A DNA stretch of 20,027 bases from UBA1189 sp045594245 (lineage in GTDB: Bacteria > Bacteroidota > Bacteroidia > Bacteroidales > Bacteroidaceae), in assembly GCA_045594245.1 (NCBI GenBank), contig JAZNYG010000008.1, positions 1-20,027 on the forward strand. Direction: 5' to 3'. The translations under genes were made by a program, and so were the position numbers. A model generated the notes under the pieces. That model made no database searches and was not told the DNA's origin. It was given only the letters and a program-made list of their open reading frames with translations. This document shows, piece after piece, positions 1-8,100 of the stretch (the stretch's first letter is position 1; each line of letters begins with the position of its first letter).

Positions 1-83
1 TAAGCGAAGCGCGTAGTATGTCTATTTGCGGCTTTTTCTCCGCACTTCGTTTGGAACTCCCTCCGCTTCACTACGTTCTGCTC

Positions 84-105
84 GTCCCTCTATAAACAGA
101 GGGAC
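84..105. repeat. stem-loop, 8-bp perfect stem
   Basis: GTCCCTCT, loop ATAAAC, AGAGGGAC. No T-run follows on either strand, so a classical intrinsic terminator is not supported. It could be the 3' end of an upstream transcript or a repeat remnant. Confidence 0.45.
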
Positions 106-221
106 AGTTAGTTGGACGTTTTCATTAAGATGTTTTTATAATGCGTTTGCCCTGAGGACATTCTTGGATCTATTACAAGCACCTATGAAGATAAAGAAGA
201 GCTATCTATAGTCAATCATGC

Positions 222-265
222 GGCGGACACTCACCGGAATGGTAAAATCGTACGCAGTGTCCGCC
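222..265. repeat. 10-bp perfect inverted repeat
   Basis: GGCGGACACT at 222-231 and its exact reverse complement AGTGTCCGCC at 256-265, separated by 24 nt. The arms do not extend on either side. Possible roles are an RNA hairpin, a protein-binding site or a remnant of a mobile element. Nothing in the sequence decides between these. Confidence 0.5.
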
Positions 266-390
266 ACTACTTTACAGATTTACATAAAGTTTGCTACCAT
301 CGGCGGAGACTGGCAGGTAAAAACCGCCAAACATATATAAAGGAGTTTGTTTGTTTTTTTGGTGCTATGCACACGTTTTTTTCAGCATTT

Positions 391-424
391 TTTGAACAAC
401 GAAACAATTTTTTCATTAGCTTTG
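391..424 (+). promoter_or_regulatory. Bacteroidetes-type promoter for the DUF4859 protein gene
   Basis: A -33 TTTG (391-394) is followed after 22 nt by TAGCTTTG (417-424), an exact match to the Bacteroidetes -7 consensus TAnnTTTG. The predicted transcript start is near 430, giving a leader of about 35 nt before the ATG at 467. No Shine-Dalgarno is visible, which is usual in this phylum. Confidence 0.6.
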
Positions 425-466
425 TCGGGAGAAAAACAATTTGTATCACTTTAATAACTTTAATTC

Positions 467-2914
467 ATGAAGCATTTTACTTTAAAAATCAAGCAATTGT
501 TTGCTGCCATGATGATGCTCGCCTGCATCCCGGCCAGCGCACAATTCAAGGCTACCGTAGAGCAGTATGCAAATACTGATCATTCAACCGTAGCAGCAGA
601 GTTCAAACTCACAGAGATCGCCACTGCTCTGAGCACCGACACAGCGACACTCGTGGCTGCTCTTGATGCATGGTACAACTACGATGAGGAAAGCGGCGCA
701 GAGAAGCCTGCCGACATGTTCTTCCTCAAGTCAGGCGAAGAGCTCATTGCCGACTACAACACCAACGCACGCGGTGGTTTCTGGATGACACGCGATTACA
801 AGGTTGGCTCGTATGCCGTAGATGCCGTTTTCTACGAGGACATCTGGTGGGACAACGAGAACAATGCAGACTACTTCAGCATCAACCTCGGCCAATTCCC
901 CGACTCATTGAAAGCAGGTGCTACCCTCACCCCAACCTTCGTATTGAAGCATGGTGACAAGCAGGCTACTTTCGACATCACCTACATCGTTAATCCGCTC
1001 CCCACAATGCCCGAGGCTGAGTTGGAGATTGCCAAGTTGGAGATTATTGGCGAGACAGAGGTTACTGTTGACCAAACTCCTTCTATGAGTTGGAAAGCTT
1101 ATGTGGCATCTGTTAGCCTTGCCGGTGTAGCAGAGAAGTTCGGCGTTGACGCAGAAATCTTCCCGACCATGATTCCTAACCAGCTCTATCAAGCAAAGAT
1201 TGACCTCACCTATGGCCTGAAGGTTGACTCACTGATAGCTATCACAGTAAATGATGGTTGGGGACGCGTTGCCATGAGTTTAGAAGGCGACACCCTTACT
1301 GAAGTTTGCTCTGCCAACTACGGTAGCTTGGAAGACCTTAAGGCATTCTACACCAATGGCTGGAGCTTCGATGCAGCTACCGACACCCTGAGCTGTAATA
1401 TGGGACAATTCCCCGAGCGTATGGTTGCCGGTGACCAACTCTATTCGTATGTATACCTTGTATATGGCAATAAGGCTTTCCGCATCAAGTACATCCTCAA
1501 TGTGATTGAAGACCCCAATGCCGGTAAGGACAACTTGGAGGATATGACCAAGGTTGGTTCATCAACTTTCAGCCTAGAGCAATATCCTACCACAGATTAT
1601 TCAACAACCTATATATCACTAAATGCGGATAGCATTGCCACACTGCTCGGATGTTCAACTAGCGACATGGTGCTCCAAGCAATTGACAATAATGGTGCAC
1701 TTTCTACAAACAGTACAGCAACCAAAGGAGGCTATTGGATGACACAAGGTGGTATCATCTGCGGATGGGGCGGCAACGCATATTTCTTCGTTGAGCCTAA
1801 CGTACAAGGTGACTATTCACAACTCAATTTCGGTCAGATGCCTGGAAATACCGCTATTGGCGAAGAAGGACACACTATGCTATATTTGACAGCCAATGGA
1901 AACTACTACGAACTGGATATAACCTTAAAGATTGTTGCTAAAGAAATCGTTGGCTTAGAGTCTTTCGAAAATGTAGCCACACGCAATCTTACCATACAAC
2001 AAGAATACATTACATACGAATGGTCAAAAGCTGCCTCCATCCCAATGGAACAAATCTACTCTTTGATAGGAACTACAGAGCCTGTATTATACGGATTAGC
2101 AGTAGATTCTGTAGCAGCCACAACAGGTAGCAAATACACAGATGACTATACATGCACACCATTCCCAGGTTTCTGGTTAAATGCAGAAGGCCGTAATGAC
2201 AAATGGGGTAGCAGTACATTCACATGGGGAATGTCAGCTGCTGTAGAAGTCAGCGATGAAGCATACAATATCAATTGCATGCTTGACCACGGAGCTATCG
2301 GCGATGTATATAATGGTCAGTTCTTCCTTGCTAATCTTGAGAACCAGAAGATGATTACCATCAACCTCACCTATCAGATTGTTGAAACACTCGTAGAATT
2401 CGAAGTTGTAGGCGAAGAGTGGATCAACCTGCCCGTAAGCATGGACGACGCATCTGTTGACTATGACCTGACAAAGGTGGCTACCGCATTCGGACTTGAA
2501 AGCGTAAGCGCCCTCTTCGAAGGTTACTACGTGAAGGGCTTGAAGGCCGACGGTACATACACCGAGGGTCTCGATGCTATCAACTCTGGTGTAATCCTCA
2601 ACACAAGCGGTGCTGCTGTCGAATATGGCGACATAGGCGTTGGCTTCAGCGAAGATTACAAACAGATCTGGACCTACTCTAACGTAGACATCGTAGCTCC
2701 CTTCAAGGCCGAAGCTACCTTCTGCTTCGAGATTGACAGCAAGCGCTATATCATCCACGCTACCCTGCTCGACCCCGAATCATACGCAGCAGGCATCGAA
2801 GGCATCAGCGCCGACAAGAAGGATGGCAAGATCTACAACCTGCAGGGTCAGGAAGTAGCAGCTCCTGCAAAGGGCATCTACATCATGAACGGCAAGAAGT
2901 TCCTGGTGAAGTAA
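467..2914 (+). CDS. secreted/surface protein with about five tandem DUF4859-like repeats
   Basis: This 815-aa protein starts with a signal peptide (about residues 1-25, ending PASAQ). About five related units of 125-170 residues follow (roughly 27-175, 178-350, 362-492, 495-642 and 643-770). Recurring features are an opening D-x-S plus IAxxLG-like segment, a GFWM/GYWM/GFWL segment, and (N)xGQFP/GQMP followed by a beta-rich half. I match this pattern to DUF4859, a family of unknown function found in secreted Bacteroidetes proteins; no catalytic motif is visible. The C-terminal tail (about 776-815: GIEGIS..., IYNLQGQ, GIYIMNGKKFLVK) is a Prevotella-type terminus that may act in outer-membrane sorting. 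DNA near 1920-2040 is more AT-rich (37-38% GC in two 60-nt lines) than near 660 or 2580 (52%). Its own promoter and terminator make it a separate unit from the hydrolase operon downstream. A glycan-binding role would be a guess from position only. Confidence 0.85.
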   Translation: MKHFTLKIKQLFAAMMMLACIPASAQFKATVEQYANTDHSTVAAEFKLTEIATALSTDTATLVAALDAWYNYDEESGAEKPADMFFLKSGEELIADYNTNARGGFWMTRDYKVGSYAVDAVFYEDIWWDNENNADYFSINLGQFPDSLKAGATLTPTFVLKHGDKQATFDITYIVNPLPTMPEAELEIAKLEIIGETEVTVDQTPSMSWKAYVASVSLAGVAEKFGVDAEIFPTMIPNQLYQAKIDLTYGLKVDSLIAITVNDGWGRVAMSLEGDTLTEVCSANYGSLEDLKAFYTNGWSFDAATDTLSCNMGQFPERMVAGDQLYSYVYLVYGNKAFRIKYILNVIEDPNAGKDNLEDMTKVGSSTFSLEQYPTTDYSTTYISLNADSIATLLGCSTSDMVLQAIDNNGALSTNSTATKGGYWMTQGGIICGWGGNAYFFVEPNVQGDYSQLNFGQMPGNTAIGEEGHTMLYLTANGNYYELDITLKIVAKEIVGLESFENVATRNLTIQQEYITYEWSKAASIPMEQIYSLIGTTEPVLYGLAVDSVAATTGSKYTDDYTCTPFPGFWLNAEGRNDKWGSSTFTWGMSAAVEVSDEAYNINCMLDHGAIGDVYNGQFFLANLENQKMITINLTYQIVETLVEFEVVGEEWINLPVSMDDASVDYDLTKVATAFGLESVSALFEGYYVKGLKADGTYTEGLDAINSGVILNTSGAAVEYGDIGVGFSEDYKQIWTYSNVDIVAPFKAEATFCFEIDSKRYIIHATLLDPESYAAGIEGISADKKDGKIYNLQGQEVAAPAKGIYIMNGKKFLVK

Positions 2915-2932
2915 TCTTGTTACATATAGACT

Positions 2933-2966
2933 AAAAGAGTTGGCTCAGCTGAGCCAACTCTTTTTT
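2933..2966 (+). terminator. intrinsic terminator after the DUF4859 protein gene
   Basis: A perfect 32-bp palindrome with arms 2933-2948 (AAAAGAGTTGGCTCAG) and 2949-2964 (CTGAGCCAACTCTTTT) is followed by two more T. The A-run and T-run flank a GC-rich core, so it should also work on the opposite strand. It lies 18 bp after the stop codon. Confidence 0.9.
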
Positions 2967-3042
2967 ATTATATAAAAGACCACTACATATCAATAATTAT
3001 TCGTATCTTTGCGATAGCGAAGATACTTTCACTCGCTGTGAC

Positions 3043-3067
3043 AAATATTCAAGCAAGCTTGATATTT
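3043..3067. promoter_or_regulatory. imperfect palindrome, candidate operator of the hydrolase operon
   Basis: AAATATTCAAGC (3043-3054), two A, then GCTTGATATTT (3057-3067): 11 paired bases with one bulged T. It covers the likely -33 region of the proximal promoter. Position and symmetry suggest a binding site for a regulator. No regulator gene is in the window to pair with it. Confidence 0.4.
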
Positions 3068-3091
3068 CTCGCTCGTTTATTCGTATCTTTG
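3058..3091 (+). promoter_or_regulatory. proximal promoter of the GH97-GH43-GH127 operon
   Basis: CTTG (TTG at 3059-3061) lies 22 nt before TATCTTTG (3084-3091). The predicted start is near 3098, giving a leader of about 30 nt before the ATG at 3127. The distal copy of TATCTTTG (3004-3011) has no TTG at the right distance and should be weaker. Confidence 0.6.
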
Positions 3092-3126
3092 CGATAAACT
3101 GCAAATAGTATAAAAGCACACATACA

Positions 3127-5106
3127 ATGAAAAACAATCTTTTCAGACTTTTAGTAGGCGTCGTTTTACTTACAAGCACACAAAGTCTATTAGCAAAGAC
3201 TTACGATGTAAACTCCCCCAATGGCAAACTCACCGCACGCATAGCGATAGAGGAGCAATGCCAACTCAGTATCCTGCTCGACGGCAAGGAGCTGATGACG
3301 CCCTCTACCATAGGACTCACTATCGCAGAGGGCAAGCAGCCATTTGCTCATGCCAAGGTGGCCCGCGCCAAGAAGAGCAAGACAGACGAGGTCATCACAT
3401 CCCCGATGTATCGTCAGCCATCATTTCAGTTTGCAGCCAACCAACTCGACATCAAGCTGAAGAATGGGTTCGGACTCATCGTGCTGGCCTCGGACGAAGG
3501 CATTGCCTATCGATTCTACTCTACTGCGAAAGGAGACACTTATATATATAGCGAGACCGCCGACTATAACTTCGGAACCGACCGCACGGCATGGCTGGCC
3601 TATACCACCAATAAGGAGAAACCCTATGCCATGGCCTTCCAAAACATCTATCACCACACAGCATTAGGCAATGCTCAGGACCAAGTAGCCTTCCTGCCTG
3701 CTACCGTCGACTGCGGAGCAGCCAAGGTGACCCTGCTTGAAACAGATGTTGTGAGCTATCCCGGCATGTTCGTCCGTGCCAATGGTGGACAACTGAAGGC
3801 GGAGTTTGCCCCCTACCCCAAGACCATGGACTATTACCGCTGGCGCGGCATGTCGTACGTCAAGGAGACCGAAGCGTATATAGCCCGACACACTGGAGCA
3901 CACTCCTACCCCTGGCGCATACTGGCCGTAACGGAAGACGACACACAGATGCCTGTCAACAACTTGGTATATGCTCTCGCACGTGAGAACAAGATAGGCG
4001 CTACCGACTGGATTAAGCCGGGCAAGGTAGCTTGGGACTGGTGGAACGACTGGAACCTGCGCGGCGTAGACTTCGTGGCTGGCATCAACTTCGACACCTA
4101 TAAGTATTACATCGACTTCGCTGCTGCCCACGGACTCGAATACATCATCCTCGATGAGGGTTGGTACGACTCCAACAAGGCAAACATCATGCAGCCCATC
4201 GACGCCATTCGCCTGCCCGAACTCATTGCGTATGCCAACTCCAAGAACGTAGGCATCGTGCTATGGACGGTATTCAACGTTATTGACGAGAAGCTGGAGA
4301 CTGCCTGCAAGCACTATGCCGACATGGGCATCAAGGGCTTCAAGGTGGACTTCCTCGACCGTAATGACCAGACAGCCTTCGAAATGGTGGAGCGCCTGGC
4401 CGAGTGCGCAGCACGCCACCACCTCATCCTCGACCTCCACGGTATCTATGCTCCCGTAGGCCTCAACCGCACCTATCCCAATATTCTCAACTACGAAGGT
4501 GTATTCGGAATGGAGGAGGTTCGCTGGACCGAACTGGAGAACAACATGCCGCTCTACGACGTCACCTTCCCCTACATCCGCATGATGGCCGGTGCCGTAG
4601 ACTTCACACCGGGAGCCATGCGCAACGGAACCAAGGCCGACTGGAAGGCCATCTACAACAAACCCATATCTATGGGGACCCGTTGCCACCAAGCTGCCTG
4701 CTATATCGTACACGACTCGCCCTTCACCATGCTGGCCGACTCGCCCACCAACTACGAGGATGACGAGCCTTACACACAGTACATTGCCTCGCTGCCCACC
4801 GTATTTGACGAGACACGCATCCTGCAAGGCAAGATGGGCGAGTACATCGTCACCCTGCGCCGCCTTGGCGACACATGGTACATCGCCGGACAAACCAACT
4901 GGGATGCTCGCGACCTCACCATCGACTTCAGCTTCCTCCCCGAAGAAAAGAGCTACAAAGCCCATCTGCTCACCGACGGCATCAACGCACACCACGACGC
5001 CGAAGATTACCGCTTGAGCACTATGGACTGCACCTCTACTACCCAGCAAACCATTCACTTGGCACCGGGTGGAGGATTCGTGATTAAATTGAAAGTTGAA
5101 AATTGA
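3127..5106 (+). CDS. GH97 family glycoside hydrolase, retaining type (alpha-galactosidase or beta-L-arabinopyranosidase likely)
   Basis: This 659-aa exported enzyme has a signal peptide of about residues 1-23 (cleavage after SLLA). It shows the three-part GH97 layout: N-terminal beta-sandwich (about 27-280), (beta/alpha)8 barrel with WDWWNDWN and LDEGWY (about 285-560), and a C-terminal beta domain (about 565-657). Inverting GH97 enzymes such as SusB use Glu as base; retaining members use an Asp nucleophile in the KVDF segment. Here KVDF is present (D408), and E463 in the NYEGVFGME segment lies 55 residues later. That equals the distance I recall between nucleophile Asp415 and acid/base Glu470 of the retaining B. 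thetaiotaomicron enzyme. A retaining alpha-galactosidase is therefore more likely than a SusB-type alpha-glucosidase. Beta-L-arabinopyranose resembles alpha-galactose and is an alternative substrate. The last residues (KLKVEN) and stop codon are encoded by a 7-bp repeat. It is the first gene of a three-hydrolase operon. Confidence 0.92.
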   Translation: MKNNLFRLLVGVVLLTSTQSLLAKTYDVNSPNGKLTARIAIEEQCQLSILLDGKELMTPSTIGLTIAEGKQPFAHAKVARAKKSKTDEVITSPMYRQPSFQFAANQLDIKLKNGFGLIVLASDEGIAYRFYSTAKGDTYIYSETADYNFGTDRTAWLAYTTNKEKPYAMAFQNIYHHTALGNAQDQVAFLPATVDCGAAKVTLLETDVVSYPGMFVRANGGQLKAEFAPYPKTMDYYRWRGMSYVKETEAYIARHTGAHSYPWRILAVTEDDTQMPVNNLVYALARENKIGATDWIKPGKVAWDWWNDWNLRGVDFVAGINFDTYKYYIDFAAAHGLEYIILDEGWYDSNKANIMQPIDAIRLPELIAYANSKNVGIVLWTVFNVIDEKLETACKHYADMGIKGFKVDFLDRNDQTAFEMVERLAECAARHHLILDLHGIYAPVGLNRTYPNILNYEGVFGMEEVRWTELENNMPLYDVTFPYIRMMAGAVDFTPGAMRNGTKADWKAIYNKPISMGTRCHQAACYIVHDSPFTMLADSPTNYEDDEPYTQYIASLPTVFDETRILQGKMGEYIVTLRRLGDTWYIAGQTNWDARDLTIDFSFLPEEKSYKAHLLTDGINAHHDAEDYRLSTMDCTSTTQQTIHLAPGGGFVIKLKVEN

Positions 5107-5172
5107 AAGTTCTCCAAGAAATCTGAGTTCTCTGAGCGCTCCGAGAACTCTGAGTCCTCCGAGAAATCCGAG
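5088..5172 (+). repeat. compound array of 7-bp and 9-bp degenerate tandem units between GH97 and GH43
   Basis: Positions 5088-5111 are ATTGAAA, GTTGAAA, ATTGAAA, GTT. Positions 5110-5172 are seven 9-bp units of the form NNNTCYRAG: TTCTCCAAG, AAATCTGAG, TTCTCTGAG, CGCTCCGAG, AACTCTGAG, TCCTCCGAG, AAATCCGAG. The TGA stop of GH97 (5104-5106) lies in the 7-bp array. The 9-bp units are in the same frame as GH97 and would read X-Ser-Glu if the stop were absent. The array fills most of the 88-bp gap before the GH43 gene. The unit is too short and has no spacers, so it is not a CRISPR. Confidence 0.85.
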
Positions 5173-5194
5173 AACATCATAAGGACACCACCCA

Positions 5195-8100
5195 ATGAAG
5201 AAACTACTCGCCGCCGCGCTACTACTCCTCACAGCCGCAGGAGCACAAGCACAAGCCCTCCCCGCAAAATGGAACACGCCAGGAGCAGGCAACCCCTTAC
5301 TACCCGGCTACTTTGCCGACCCCACCATCAAGAAGTTTGGCGACACCTATTATATATATGCCACTACCGATGGTACGGGCAATGGCTATGGCCCTGCCCA
5401 AGTGTGGATGTCGAAGGATTTTGTTAACTGGCGCAACGTCACCATGAACTGGCCCACGACTGAAGTGGTATGGGCACCCGATGTGGTGCAGCAGCCTAAC
5501 GGCAGCTACCGCTACTACTACTGCACGCCGTGTGTGATTTATGTAGGCGAAAGTGATAGTCCCACTGGTCCGTGGACAAACCGCCTCGGAGCACCGGATG
5601 CCATCCTCGTGCAAGACCGATTCGTACACAATGCCATCACCCTCGACCCACAGCTGTTTGTCGATGATGATGGCTCCGAGTATCTCTACTTCGGCACTTG
5701 GGGCATCTACGAAAACTTTGGCTGTGGTGTAGCCAAACTTGCTCCTGACGGCAAATCGTTTACCGACAAGAAGCTCATCCTCAATACCGAGATCAAGGAT
5801 TTCTTCGAGGCACCTTTTGTGTTCAAGAAAGACGGCATCTACTACTTCACCTATTCGTCCGGCTCATGCCACGACCATACCTACCGTGTGCAGTATGCCG
5901 TCAGCAAAGAGGGACCAATGGGACCCTACGAGTATAAAGGCTGCATCCTGGAGACCAATGCCGATGGCACCATCCATGGCCCTGGCCATCACTCTGTACT
6001 CATCGATGGCGACGATTACTACATCGTATATCACCGTCACAACAATCCCCACTCCATCCATGGATTCCACCGTCAGATATGTATCGACAAGATGGAGTTC
6101 GATGCTGAGGGAAATATCAAGAAGGTCATCCCCACTCACGAGGGACTCATCCCCGAGTCGTTCAAGAAGCAGGCAAAGAAAAACTATATAGAGAACTTGG
6201 CCTATGGTGCCAAGGTAACTGCTTCATCGTACTATGATGAGTGGTTCAAGCCCGAGTATGCTACCGACGACAACAATGCCACCCTATGGCGTGCCCGCCA
6301 GTGCCATGGCGAGGAGTGGATTACGATAGACCTCGGCAAGGAGCAGAAGTTTAATCAGGTATGGACACAGTTTGAGTATACCACCTTCTTCTATCAATAC
6401 AAGATAGAGACCTCTGTCGACGGCATCAACTGGACACTCTATGCCGACAAGACACAAAACACACAGCAGGGTTCTCCAATGATAGATGAGGGAGCATGCA
6501 AAGCACGATACATCCGCATCACGGTGACAGACACACAGAAGAACGGACACTTCCCGGCTATCTGGAACGTGAAGGTGTACAATGCCACCAAGCGTAAGAA
6601 TCCGAAGAATCTGTTGCCCGAGGTTGCTATCGACGAAGAAGCGCTCTTGGCTGGCTATCCATGGATTCATGAAAAGGATATCGAGCCTGCCGAGCACCTG
6701 AAAACCGCCGAGAAGGGCAATAAGATTGTAGACATCAATGCCGATGACTACGCTATGGGAAAGGCCTTGAGCCTCAAGGAAATCAAGAACCGTCCGGGCG
6801 GCACCTTCAGCGGCGACAAGAACATTGTTGTAGAGATTAAGAAAGGTAAATATGCCTTCTACTTCAATGGGCAGCAGTCACTCAAGAGCAGCTTCAGCCT
6901 CCCCAAGACGATGACCTACAATGCGCCCTACACCATCACGGCATGGACACTCAACCCACAAGTGGGCAACATCGAGACGGTGGCCGAGTTTACCGAGCGC
7001 CGCAACGACCTCGCCACGATAGAGTTCCGCCAAGGCCGCGACCGCAGCAATGGCCTCGTAGCACATAACGCTTCGTTCGAGAACTCGGGCGCACCGAGAG
7101 AATGCCTCAGCGGAGAAGGTGAATGGCAACATTGGGTAGTGACCTTCGACGGTTACTATGAGCGTGTATATCTCAACGGACAGAAGATCATCGAGAAGAA
7201 CATGTTCCTCATGATTCGTCCTGAAGGACGCATCACACTGGGTGCATCTATGGATGGCGGCAATAAGTTTAGCGGCTACCTGCACTCACTCCAGTTCTTC
7301 GACAAGAGCTTCACGGAGGCCGATGTGCAAGCTGCCTATGCCGCTCCATCAAGCACGAATGACAAGATTACATTCGATGGTACGCTTGACCTGCAAGTAC
7401 GCAGCCTCTCCCCCAGCCTACTCAGCATAAGCGTAGTGGATGGCAATGGAGAGCGCATGGAGTCGGGCCTGCTCAACTACCGATATGCAGTGACAAGTTT
7501 CGATAAGCCTAAGAATTCTAAAGGTTCCAAGAATTCCAGCAAATCGCCATCTAACTCCACCATCGACTGGAGCACTATCCCCTCAACCAATCTATCATCG
7601 CTCATCCTCGCTACCGACGGAAAAGCCACACAGAAGTGCCTCGTTCAGGTGACCGACGACAGCGGACAGTTCTCCCGCATACTGACTGCCGATATCACCA
7701 TCACAGCCGACCAGTTCGTACACTTCGGCGACAAAGCCGACAAGGCTGCCGACTACATCGCCAACAAGGAGGGATGGGATGGCGTATTAGCCAATAGCGA
7801 CCCACAATATGCCATGAGTGCACAAGCCGTAGACGGGGCTATCAAACTCACCTCTGCGAACGCCAACCTCAACACACGCAAAGAAGATAATGGCATTATA
7901 TTATATAAGGAGTTGGAGGGCGACTTCCTTGTGCAGACCAAAGTGGTAGCACTCGACGGTCAGGCCGAGCACCGCACACCAGCCTACAACGAGGGCGGAC
8001 TCATCGTATTGGACGACTCAGGCAACCGTGGCCAGGAGATTATCCACATCGGTGTATTCCCCAACTACAACTGCGGCAACATGCTCACCCATGTTCGTGG

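Larger units (their letters stand above)
1..390. other. gene-poor leader region with short inverted repeats and a possible decayed reading frame
   Basis: No gene can be supported here. Two perfect inverted repeats are visible: GTCCCTCT/AGAGGGAC at 84-91 and 98-105 (6-nt loop), and GGCGGACACT/AGTGTCCGCC at 222-231 and 256-265 (24-nt loop). A weaker GGCGG/CCGCC pair lies at 302-306 and 324-328. One + frame has no stop from 142 to 579 but lacks a good start. Its part from about 160 to 300 reads protein-like (DKEELSIVNHAADTHRNGK), whereas the part after about 340 is T-rich and looks non-coding. It may be a remnant of a gene or mobile element, but I do not recognise the family. The first 120 bases contain no clear gene. 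Confidence 0.4.
2997..3096 (+). repeat. 20-bp direct repeat carrying the -7 promoter element, two copies 80 bp apart
   Basis: TTATTCGTATCTTTGCGATA occurs at 2997-3016 and again at 3077-3096 with no mismatch. Each copy contains TATCTTTG, a perfect TAnnTTTG element. The first copy also starts an imperfect hairpin (GTATCTTTGC 3003-3012 with GCGAAGATAC 3017-3026). The repeat looks like a duplicated promoter core in front of the hydrolase operon. Confidence 0.75.

Noticed and set aside
26..211. 61-codon open frame on the + strand
   Set aside because: Short, covers the 84-105 stem-loop, shows no promoter or family similarity, and is low in protein-like features.
5110..5172. Tandem repeat as a CRISPR array
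   Set aside because: Units are 9 bp with no spacers and no cas genes; it is a degenerate tandem repeat.
5104..5196. Stop-codon readthrough from GH97 into the Ser-Glu repeat frame
   Set aside because: The frame is open past the TGA, but no recoding signal is visible, and the GH43 gene has its own start and signal peptide. Chance in-frame placement of a 9-bp repeat is a simpler explanation.
4261..5292. 343-codon open frame on the - strand
   Set aside because: It lies opposite the GH97 gene, which has family motifs over its full length. The translation shows no recognisable domain and would run through the repeat array. It is an antisense effect of the codon use.
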